Below are positions 42,042-51,655 of a stretch of DNA of 64,000 bases, one piece after another. Each line of letters opens with the position of its first letter. Position 1 is the first letter of the stretch. The notes under the pieces were generated by a model. That model had not been told where the DNA came from. It saw only the letters and a list, made by a program, of their open reading frames with translations, and made no database searches. The position numbers and the translations under genes are program-made. The stretch is from the NCBI GenBank assembly GCA_021234155.1, contig JAJEKV010000032.1, positions 13,780,283 through 13,844,282 on the forward strand, in the 5' to 3' direction. Origin of the DNA: Isoetes taiwanensis (taxonomy: Eukaryota > Streptophyta > Lycopodiopsida > Isoetales > Isoetaceae).

Positions 42042-44460
42042 TTAGCTAAGCACTTGAAGGTTGGCATCGACCAATTTGGAGATGACTTGGCCGTCAAATT
42101 GCTTTATGAAGTCTGGGTATTGCTTCTCTAAATCTTGCTTCAATATCCAAGTTGCATCTTCCACGGGCAAGTGCTTCCACTTCACCAAATATTGAAGGAA
42201 CGGGGACATTCTTGTCTTCTTAAAAGCCTTATCGAGAATTAACTCAAGAACTATCTCGATTTGTTCCTCCGTCATCTCCAACAAGGTTGGAGTCTTCAAG
42301 ACCTCCTCTGGGTTTGGAGTGTGCCTCTTTAATAGTGGAAGACTTTGTGGACTTTGAGATGGGTTGGCAAATCGAGCTTGTAGGCTTGATTCCCTACTCG
42401 CTCTAGGATCTTGAAAGGTCCCGCCCATCTTGGAGCAAGCTTCTTGCAATTTCCAATTTGAAGCTTTGCTTGCTTTACCTTAGTCTTTAGCCAAACACCA
42501 CTACTACAAAAATAGGTAGAAATGGCACAAAAGTGACGTTTATGCTCTGCCTTTTTACAGAGCATAAATGTCACTTTTGTCTCATTTGGAGAGTACAAAC
42601 GTCATAAATGGCACAAAAGTGACGTTTATGCTCCGCAAAAAGGCGGAGGATAAACGTCACTTTTGTGCCATTTCTACCTATTTTTGTAGTAGTGCACTAT
42701 CCCCAACTTAGAACTCTCTTGTAGTTCTATGCTTGTCGGCTATGCTCTTTTGCCAACTTCTTGCTGCCAGAAGATAGCCTCTAATCTCTTCCACTAACTG
42801 CTGCATATCCCACGACATTTGTTGAGAAACTTCCACTTTAGACACTGGATTATGCCAAGTGTCTAGTGTCAAGCATTGATAACCAGAGTTAATCATAAAG
42901 GAGGACATTTGGGCAAATTTCTGCTTGGTGCTGTTATAAACAAATTCTATCAAGTAAATGTATTCCCCCCATTTGGATTGCTTGTTCCACGCAAAGCTTC
43001 TCAACGTATCTTCTAGAATCAGGATGGTGCGCTTCGTTTGACCGTCCATTTGGGGATGATAAGACGTGCTCATGTGGTCTGGACCGTGTTGAAGAAGTCC
43101 TTCCAAAAGGCACTTATAAACTTGGGATCTCTATCGGATATAATTTCTCTTGGCATCCCATATAATCTAAATATTTCTTTTGCAAACAGCAAAGCGGTGT
43201 CTAACCCTGTATCTGCGGTTCGACATGCAAAAAGTGAGCCATCTTAGATAATTTGTCGACCATTACTATTAAGGCATTATGGCCCCTTGCTGTCCTTGGG
43301 AGGCTAGTTATGAAATCCATACTTACAACCTCTCACTTAGTGGTTGGCACTGCCAAGTGTTCCAAGGTCCCTGGAATTCGAAGCTGCTTGGCCTTTGTTT
43401 GCTGACAAAGCTGATATTGCCGAATGTAGTTGGCTATCTCTTTCTTCATGCCAGGCCAATAATAACTACTTATCTTGAAATAGGGTTTCATGAACCCTGC
43501 ATGGCCGGATATTGGGCTATTGTGAGTATCATGAAGAATTAACTTCCTTACTCCTAATGATTCGGGAACACAAAGTTTGTCCTTATGGTAGGGAAGATTG
43601 CCTTCTCTCTTATATCCTTTATACGCTTCTCTTTCTTTATCTTTCATTGCCTCTTTGCAAAAACTAGCCCATATTTCCTTGAATTCATTGCTTGAAGGCA
43701 AGACCTCTTCAATCTTTTTGCCAAAATCACTACACAAGGTGGAGATAGCGTTGCAATGCACTCGAGTCTCGAATTGCCTGCGAGAGAGAGCGTCAGCAAC
43801 CACATTCAATTTACCTGGCTTATAGACTATCTCAAAGTCATACTCCTCCAGGAATTCCATCCATCGCCTTTGCCTCATGTTAAGGAGTGGTTGCGTATAA
43901 ATATATTGGAGGCTTTGAGGATCTGTATCCAACTGGAATTTCCTACCAAGCAGCTGGTGCCTCCAAATACAAAGAGCTTTTACTATGGCCTGGAATTCTT
44001 GATCATGCGTTGGGTAACGTTGCTCGGCGCCATTCATTTTCTTAGAGTCATAGGCTACTACTCTTCTTTCTTGTATGAGAACTCCACATGTTGCTAGCTT
44101 ACTAGCATCCGTTGCTACTAGCTTATCCTTGGTTGGATCAAGTAGGGTGAGCACTGGCGCTGTTGTCAAGGCTTCCTTGAGCTTTCCAAAAGAAAGTTGG
44201 ACGTTCTCAAGCCAACGTGCCACCCAATCTTTTATCTTCTTATTCTTAGAGAGGTCCGACAAGGGGGACGCCCAATTAACAAAGTCCGTTACAAATTTGC
44301 GGTAGTAACTTGCCAAGCCAACGAAACTTCTCACTTCTAAGACATTCTTTAGTGCTGGCCAATCCACTATGGCTTCTATTTTTACTGGGTCTGTTGAGAT
44401 TCCCTTATAGATAGCAAAGGTTACTAGAGACCACAATAGTATGGTCAGCCCCTTCCCCTG
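42042..44460 (-). pseudogene. pol: Gypsy pol fragment: RNase H, integrase, chromodomain
   Basis: The minus frame 44436-43333 begins in the end of reverse transcriptase ([15 protein letters not shown]) and carries RNase H (ATDAS, then [11 protein letters not shown]) and the integrase zinc domain region ([14 protein letters not shown] ... LCQQTK). A stop follows at 43333. The integrase core continues in broken frames: MDFITSLPR, VMVDKLSKMAHF, then IISDRDPKFISAFW near 43130, then YHPQMDGQTKRT. The last catalytic Glu (normally GQTER) is Lys, and the first Cys of the zinc CxxC is missing. The chromodomain is in 42042-42449 (YLVKWKHLPVEDATWI). The polymerase catalytic core upstream of 44460 is absent. 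A 196-bp MITE splits the region. Confidence 0.9.
42499..42694. mobile_element. CACTA-type MITE, 196 bp, with CAC target duplication
   Basis: Begins CACTACTACAAAAATAGG and ends CCTATTTTTGTAGTAGTG, flanked on both sides by CAC (42496-42498 and 42695-42697), the 3-bp duplication typical of CACTA elements. The terminal complementarity continues for about 50 bp, so almost the whole element can fold. Inside, two smaller hairpins each built on GTGACGTTTATGCTC lie head to tail. It sits inside the decayed integrase and C-terminal pol sequence and has no coding capacity. Confidence 0.93.
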
Positions 44461-46247
44461 CGAGGTCTAACCCACCTAGCTAGGTTAGGAACCCAGAGCT
44501 CACGCGTATTCCCGCGTGATTCTTCTTACCAGATGGGGTACCTAGATAATACAAAAAGTAATTCCATATGATGATACTCACGAAAGAAGAGCGGACCCAA
44601 CTCCACAAAGTTGTTGCACTCATGGTAGTACTTGTTAATAAGGCCATATATTTGTCTCTTACTAATTTCATGAATGACCTTCGGTATGTATTGATCCAGG
44701 GAGTGTGCTAAATAACCAAAACAAAGTACAGCCCTCAACTGGTATAGCATCTCGTCCAGATGAGAAAGCTCGGGCCATTTGAGGAGGTGGAAGCGGTGGT
44801 GTTGTAGCCGCTACTACTGTCATTGGCGTGTCTCTTAGGTGGCCTCTAGCAAAGTCGAGGCTGTAGAGGACCACGGATCTTTTGAAGAGGATGACGTGAT
44901 CCGTGGTCTCCCTCATCTTGGCATGCTAGTCGAACCCTATAAGTGCAATCAAGAGTGCTACGGCCTCCTCTCCTCGTGAGCTGAAGTCCTTGTAGAATAC
45001 TATCATTTGGCCCTGGCTTAGAACTGGAAGATAGTATCGAAGCGCCTTTCCCTTTTGGAATCCTGCTGCCTGTGACCCTGTGCCCTTCCTTTGAGCAACT
45101 CCATTGTAGACATCTAGAGCTAGGGGGTCTTCATGGTGCCTCCACATGGTGGTTGCACTATCTAAGTTGATGTTGCTGAACCCCTCCCGCATGCTTCATG
45201 CTCGAGGATCGGCTAGAGCTTGGGCCTCTCCCTGGTTTATACAACCTACTTTGAATCTCTTGAAACTCCTCCTCTGGAATGGCTGGCAGTTGTTGGTGAT
45301 ACAATTGCCTTTTGTATTCGTATGCCGCGATATCGAACATCGTCTCGCCGGCGTAAGAGTGCCACTCTGCTACCCCTCTTGGGACCGCGATATCGAACAT
45401 CGTCTCGCCGGCGTAAGAGTGCCACTCTGCTATCCCTCTTGGGATTTCTTGGTAGGAATAATCGATGAGTTATTTCTGCTACCCTTCTGCAATTAATCCC
45501 ATGAGCTCGTCGATCTTGAGCCCTTCTTCTAAGCAGTATGGAAGATGGAGGATGTCATATGCAAGAATATACTCCTCCCCTTCGATCACTATCGGAGATA
45601 AGGCCGTGATGCCGATAGGTGGTTCATTTGCCCACCTGATGTCCTCATCATGCCTTGTTATCTCCCTCTCCATCCTTGATGCTAGTCTGCTCTCCTCGTC
45701 CTGGTCGTCGTCTCCTTCCTGTTCATAGTCTTCTTTGATCTGGAGTGCCCCTGCTGAAGTGTCGTGGTACACGTACTCTGAGGATTGAATCTCGTGGATT
45801 TGATCGTGTTCTACCCTAGTGTTGAGGGCTGCAAGGTCTAAGGGTTGGATCGAAGGTTCCCCCACCTTGTTGATGGCCCTGTAGTGCATGAACAAGGATA
45901 GAGCCACGTGTGCTAAGACATACCGATGCCTATGAGCCTTACAACTCATGTAATCAGGCATGTTCTTCGTCTCATCCCACAACTGACTCTTGACTCTGGA
46001 TCCCCCACCCAAGACTTGACTTAATGACTCCAAGGACACCTACTTGCCTCCCCTTGGAGGAAGGCTGACTTCCCAGGGTAAGACTTGTTGGTCCTACTGG
46101 CATACTATGTCTGTGTAATAGGGTGTTCAGGTCAAGATTGCATGGAGATCAAAGAGATGGTCAAATAACATGGAAGGCCTCCTCTGCTGGGAATTCATGG
46201 ATGTGGTTGACACTGTTGTACCATTCAACAAAGTTTGTGGGCGCCAT
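44461..46247 (-). pseudogene. Unidentified ORF region between H3-like gene and pol
   Basis: Minus-strand coding-like sequence in at least three frames. An ATG at 46247 opens MAPTNFVEWYNSVNHIHEF and stops after about 28 codons. A long acidic frame runs 46039-45479 (GTG at the left edge preceded by TAG; PDYMSCKAHRHRYVLAHVA, EQEGDDDQDEESRLASRM). Then comes a frame with a duplicated 20-residue unit (45400-45158) and another at 45192-44926. The breaks look like frameshifts. It has no zinc knuckle, protease motif or other domain that I can recognise. Its place is that of gag/protease, so it may be a highly diverged gag or a captured gene. Unresolved. Confidence 0.45.
45325..45444. repeat. Perfect-period 60-bp tandem duplication
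   Basis: CCGCGATATCGAACATCG and the following bases recur after exactly 60 bp with one mismatch. In the minus frame it duplicates 20 residues (AEWHSYAGETMFDIA) without breaking the frame. Confidence 0.95.
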
Positions 46248-46540
46248 TGAGCAGAGATTGGAGTACAAAATGGTTAGAAAAGATTGACAAGGAGCTGGAA
46301 AATTGCCTAAGATGATGAGAGCAAACTTTGTGAAGAGAAAATATCAACTGAGGTCCCTTTTTATAGACTAAGGCTGCCTAGGTTCCAGTGCCCAAGACTT
46401 CTTGATCAGTTAGACCTATGTTCTAAGGCTATAGATCTCCAAACTAGGTAACATGAAGTGCAAATCTAAGCAAAACAAGTTAAGAAACACTATAGGCAGT
46501 TTACTAGCTAAATTTTGGACAATTTTGAGTCAAATATGCT

Positions 46541-47015
46541 CAACTCGGGTGAGACTGCGCAAAACACATCTATGTTCGCGACACAGAGGCCATTGGTGTG
46601 GTGTGACCCGAGTGGGTCATTTTTGGCAAAACTTAACGTTTTCAGGAGCTATAAGATACTAAAATGCTTGTTTGGATCAATTCTAGGCTATCTAGCAACT
46701 TATTTTATTTCAAGGTAACATTGCAAATATGGGTGACTCAGGTTAGACTACACGAAACGCATCTGCCTTCGCGGCGCAGAGCCCATTGGCGCGGTGTGAA
46801 CCGAGTGGGCCATTTTTGTTTAATTTTTGATATTTTTAACAAATTTAAAGTGCTACTCTGTAAATCTTAACAAATTCTAAGCATTCTAACAACTTTTATT
46901 ACAAAAATTGAACAACTTAAGCCAAAAAATAAGGGACTCGGGTTAGACCGCGTGAAACGCGTTTGCGTTCACGACGCAGAGGCCATTGGCGCAGTGTGAC
47001 CCGAGTGGGTCAATT
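46541..47015. repeat. Three copies of an 80-85 bp hairpin-bounded module
   Basis: Modules at about 46541-46625, 46727-46815 and 46932-47015 each run from ACTCGGGT (or ACTCAGGT) to ACCCGAGTGGG(T/C)CA, so the edges form an 8-bp inverted repeat. The interior GCG-rich core GCAGAGGCCATTGGCGC is kept. AT-rich spacers of about 100-115 bp separate them. They lie directly downstream of the H3-like reading frame in element sense. Confidence 0.85.
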
Positions 47016-47069
47016 TTGATCTAAAAGTCAATTTTAAGGAAAAATTTTAAACTAACATTACTGATAAGA

Positions 47070-48217
47070 ACATTAATTACATTAGGAAATATTTTACACC
47101 AAATCGATTTATGCAAAAAGTACACGGTTACCCTCTTCGCATGAATGACACACAAGTTGCCTTCCTCGAAAAGCTGTACCAGCTCTGCCTCTGCTGCCTC
47201 TTGCAAGGATCAAACCGTTAGAGGTGTAACCCTATAGTCGGTCTGGACGTCCTGCATGATCTCCCGGTGGAGCCGTTCGAACGGCGCCTTCCGGATCAAG
47301 AGATTAGTGCACTGCTGAAAGTGCCTAATCTCTCGAAACACTCGGGCATACTTCAAGTTAGGTCCATGGTGGACCTTCTTCGGAGGCTCTGGTCATGGTG
47401 ATGGCGGATTCGGCTGATTCTTTGGCTTGCCGCCCTTGACATACTTCTGTACGTTTTGTTTGCAGTACCAATTATTGTACCTCTTCCACCTCTGGAGGTA
47501 CTCTTGGTATGCCTTGTTCCTTCTTTCAACCTCGCGGTCTTGCTTTAGCATGAACTCGCGTTCTTCTACCTTCTGCTTCTTCACTACCTTGGGTGGCTTG
47601 GGCCACATTGGGTAGGGTGGACGAACATCTGAGTTGGATGTCTCCCCGACATCCCCTTCGGGCTCTTCCTCCTCCTTTTGCTCGCCACCTTCCTCTTGTT
47701 CGTCCTCCTCCTCTTCCTCCTCGTCGGTTGCCTCTCAACGACGTTCTTTGATGTGCACAGTCCCTTTTGGCCGCTCTTGGTCCATTTTGGACCTTTTCTC
47801 CCTTCTCCGATCCTCCTTCTCCCGCTCCCTCTTCTTCCTGACTGCTCGGTCTTTCGGCCACTCCGCCACCTTCTCTTTTCCCTTCTTTTTACTGGGCGCT
47901 CCTCCTCCTGCTGCTACTCCTCCTTCTGGCTGGTCCCCCCCCGGCTGCTGCTCCTCCTCTTGGCTCGACGAAGGCGGGCTGAGCTCAACCGTCTTGTTCG
48001 TCCTCTGGATGGCTCTCGACGAGTTGCTGGGCATCCGCTCGTGGGAGGTGTAGAAGGTTTCGTCCGTGGAGCTGGATAAAACGTTCCGCTCCTCCTCCTC
48101 CCTCATGGGCTTGAGGTGCTCCGGGATCTTCTTGCTGCTACCTGCTACCGCCTCCGCCATGGAAGGAGTCTGCCTTAGGCTCCTGAACTTCCTTGCTGTG
48201 CATTTGGCTCTAGCCAT
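47070..48217 (-). pseudogene. Retrotransposon-borne histone H3-like protein (H3 tail mimic + H3 core fold), inactivated
   Basis: Starts at ATG 48217 as MARAKCTARKFRS, matching the H3 tail MARTKQTARKS with R2, K4, T6, A7, R8 and K9 kept and S10 changed to F. A long low-complexity linker follows, rich in Lys/Arg/Glu then acidic, with PMWPKPPKVVKKQK near residue 205. Codons about 290-366 (47350-47122) are an H3 core: [61 protein letters not shown]56 and K79 equivalents are Gln; the H113 and R116 equivalents are kept. The last helix after RVT is not recognisable. Three in-frame TGA codons (47737-47735, 47395-47393, 47212-47210) interrupt one otherwise continuous frame, all explainable from CGA by C-to-T change. 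Host H3 genes are about 136 residues; this is about 366. It lies about 0.5 kb downstream of the primer binding site. Confidence 0.88.
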
Positions 48218-48738
48218 ATCTTATGGTTAAGAAAATGGATTAACTTAAGCTGGAGATCAAGAAAGAGAGGTTTGGGATGAGTTAGGGAGAGTGGGACTCA
48301 AGAATGGTATTTAAAAGGAAAGATGCTCTTAGGGCTAGGAATATTCTCTCACCATTAATAGCTCTATTAATTAGCCCCCCTATTAAATATCTGTACTATA
48401 TACATAATCTTTAAAATTCCAATTTTTGCTAATGGTTTGATGTGTTAATTATGGATCGCCATTTTTCACCCGGGTCTCGGATTGGGATGATTCTTTAAGC
48501 CATTTTGGGGGTTCATGCATAATTTCCACTTCATTCTTACTAGAGTGTTAATTTGACTCATCCTTTTCTCTGTATCTATAATTTAGCCTAACTTTATGAC
48601 CCTACTACTTAGGAGAAAAAAATTTCCCCCGTTTTTCAATGTTCACCGCTGGAATTTCTATCCTATGCTCTATTAGGCCGGTTAGACTACTAGGTCAGGG
48701 ATATGGTCAGTGCTAGCTCTTGGTCAACCAAGAACATT
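48218..48738 (-). other. Leader between primer binding site and H3-like start
   Basis: About 520 bp of mostly AT-rich sequence, the expected 5' untranslated leader of the retrotransposon. No reading frame is supported. Confidence 0.55.
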
Positions 48739-48750
48739 GCTTCGATACCA
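48739..48750 (-). promoter_or_regulatory. Primer binding site (tRNA-iMet type)
   Basis: TGGTATCGAAGC in element sense, one base after the 5' LTR end (CA at 48752). It matches the common plant initiator-Met site TGGTATCAGAGC except for two positions. It fixes the 5' LTR boundary and shows that the H3-like ORF is the first ORF of the element. Confidence 0.88.
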
Positions 48751-48751
48751 T

Positions 48752-48953
48752 TGTGACACTCCCTACTAGATATAACGACGTCGGGTCGTACATCTTGTAG
48801 GAAATCCCCCATCCAGCCTTCTGGCCGCATGGACCCTCCATCTATCCTGCACCCAAGATATCTCCAGTGCGGGAAGGGGACACGGAGGTGCCTTGACGCC
48901 CTTCCCCTATGGGCTCGTATAACAGCGGAAGCATAACATAACGTCAGCACTCA
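48752..48953 (-). repeat. 5' LTR, distal part (after the nested insertion)
   Basis: In element sense this is the last 202 bp of the 5' LTR, ending GTAGGGAGTGTCACA. The CTCA at 48950-48953 is one copy of the target duplication made by the inserted DNA transposon. Confidence 0.8.
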
Positions 48954-48975
48954 GGGTAAAAGCACGCTGTGGTGT
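48954..48975 (+). repeat. Left terminal inverted repeat of the DNA transposon
   Basis: Perfect 22-bp complement of 58613-58634. Followed by a long C-run at about 48989-49002. Confidence 0.92.
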
Positions 48976-49925
48976 TCCAATTGGCTGTCCCCCCCCCCCC
49001 CTCCCAAAATGTGGCGTTGCATCCACCACTTTTGTGGTATGAAAGTATAATTATGGGACCCGCCACCAGCCAAGTTATTTAAGAATAGAGTCCCAATTTG
49101 TGGGGAAATTCTAATTTCAAAAACTAAAATTCAAATTCAAATTTTTTATTCTTTGGCCCCTTCCTCGTTTTTTTTTTACGCCCCGTTCTTTGGCTCCCTC
49201 CTCGCAAGCAAGCTCCAATCCATTGTGGATATGGATGTCAATGAGGTAATCTGGTCCACAAACCGGCATTTCGCATGGGAGAAAACGAAGAAGAACCAAG
49301 GAACAAGAAATGTTGAAGAAAAGACGCCAGAGGAAAAGAAGAAGAGAAGAAAAATTGAGCTTGCGAGAATTGGCGGAAGGATCCGGTTCATCAAGAAGTG
49401 CAAGCAGTAAATGCCATATTGTCCTTAATTTGCTAACGTCTTTCCATAAACAGACCAAAAGAATGGAGGATAGCACGAACAAAGAAATTTTACTTGATTT
49501 TTTGAGGGATAAAACATTGGAAAAATTCATAGGTGAAGAATTAAAGGATTTGGAAGCCAAGAGCATCGTTATAAGGAGCCTCACGGGACTCCATGCGATC
49601 ATCAAACTCTCTACCAGCAATGATCGCCTAGCGACCAAGAAGAATAGTCGCCTTGCAATAAATGGTACCACGCCATGCATCGGTGAAATAAGTGACAAAA
49701 TCAGCCAGCGAGATCTTGGAAAGGTATTAGGTGTTCACCCAAGAAACCTGCAAAAGGCAAAGAAAAAGAGGGAAGAGATCGATTACAATGGTGGAAAATG
49801 GGTTTCTTACAAGAGGGCTAAAAGATTCGATGCAATTTCAGATGAACATATAGAAAAGATTCAAAAATTTTGGAGAGAAATGTAAGAGAAGAACATGCTG
49901 CCCACTATCTGGAGGAATCACAGGT

Positions 49926-51028
49926 TAGTTTATTTCTGTTATTCACGTTTTCTTAGTTATGGTGCTTAGTGTGGTTATTGTGTTGTACAATGATTGTGGT
50001 GTACTGTATGCAGCATGTGAATTGTGTGTAGTTGACTCTAGTCTGAAATGCAATATTTAATGTTTGGAATATTATTAGAACATGACAGAATTGAGTACTC
50101 CTTTACTGGGTGTGTGTACAGTCTAAAAATATTTGAGAATGATAACTAACTGATCCTGAGATACAAATTTTTGTTGAATAAAGACAATTTTTTGTCAGAT
50201 TCAAGCACAGCTCTGTTGGAAAGTATGATATATTAAAAAAAGGATCTTACAAAATTTGGCTTTACAAAATTTGGCTTTCCATTGAAAGCTCAGACTGAGA
50301 ACTAAATTTACATGCATGATTTCCTAAGCAACAGAAATCTTTGGTATGATCGGCTCGAACCGGTGCATCCAAAATTATTGTTTTTCGCACTAAAGCATCT
50401 AAGCTTTTTGCAGTCATCCAATTTAACAGATGAGGTTTGCTAGTGCTTCCCCTCGCATCCCCGGTGGTGGTAAGCACGCATTCTGCCAAAAACCCACCAT
50501 TGCTAAGTAGAGTCGAGGCGGACAAGTGACAGAGAACAAATATACCAAATGCCTTGCAAAGAAGATGTAACATAAGCTCATCGACTCGCCTAAGAGCTCT
50601 CTTCCGTCAATCGACTCCAAGCATAGCCATTGAAGGCCCAAAGATCCACTGTTGCATGCCTTTAGGTTGGATTCGAAATCAGCAAAGAAGGTGGATTTAG
50701 GCATATCCACCTTCAGAGATTGATCACGAGCCCCGCTTTTAACATGTGCGGAATGCCCTCCTCGCTCACCCTACAATAGCAGTAGTGATCTCCGAACATC
50801 CCTCCTACCATGTTGCGGAATGAACTTGTTCGAATTGGCACTAATTGGGAATGAAACGCCAAAAAAATCGACGTAGGAACGAGATTTAGGACCCGTGATC
50901 CTTTTCTAATGATTAGAAGAGGAATGTAATTATTATCGTGGTGTACGCAATTTCAGAAGTGTTTATGAGAGCAAAGGCTAGGCAGAGTTTTTATGTCAGA
51001 CGAAATAGGATAAAAGTGATGTGATGTG
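49926..51028. other. Intron-like DNA of the transposase gene
   Basis: Unique AT-rich sequence without supported genes. The minus-strand frames at 50262-50710 show no domain. Confidence 0.5.
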
Positions 51029-51655
51029 ATATGTGGTGTCGTGATGGTGTGGTGTGGTGTGGTGTGGTGTGGTGTGGGTTGCGTTATGTCCATGGTGTCA
51101 TGTGGGTGTGTGCATGTTAATGTATGATATGTGTGGATTCAATTTTATTTATCCCCCCCCCCCCCCCCCCACCCCACCACACCCCATCTATCCTGGCCAC
51201 CATAGACTACCACCACATCTTTATGCGACCACCACATGCACACACATCCCACCACATCCCACGCCACACCCTCCACCACCACCACCACACTCTACCACCA
51301 CCACATCACACCACAATCCACAACACCACCACTACACCCCCCACCACACTCCACCACCACCACACTCAACCACACACCACCACCACCACCACCACCACAC
51401 TCCACCACACCACATCATACCACCACACACCACTACACACACCACCACCACGCCCCACCACCACACTCCACCACCACCACCCCCCACCACCCCCCCCCAC
51501 CACCCCACACCACCACCACCACTCCACCACACTCCACCACCACCCCCACCACACCCCACCACCACCACACACCACTCAGCACTAAGGTGCTCGTTCTGGT
51601 GAATATGATGAGTGTGGGGCATGGTATGGTGCATGGTTTGGTGTGGTATACACAT
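51029..51655. repeat. CCACCA-rich array with GT-rich flanks
   Basis: GGTGT repeats (51040-51078) switch to a C-run (51153-51170) and about 415 bp of CCACCA/CCACAC repeats (51171-51585), then back to GTGTGG/ATGGT words (51600-51655). His/Thr/Pro-rich and Gly/Val/Trp-rich frames here are artefacts. It lies within the predicted transposase intron. Confidence 0.93.

Noticed and set aside
47634-48079. Ser/Leu-rich plus-strand frames opposite the H3-like gene
   Set aside because: Antisense shadows of the Lys/Arg/Glu-rich linker.
47070-48217. A bona fide host histone H3 or centromeric H3 gene
   Set aside because: The long charged linker, three stops, the position between primer binding site and pol, and the shared orientation point to an element-borne gene. 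A host origin of the captured domain is still assumed.
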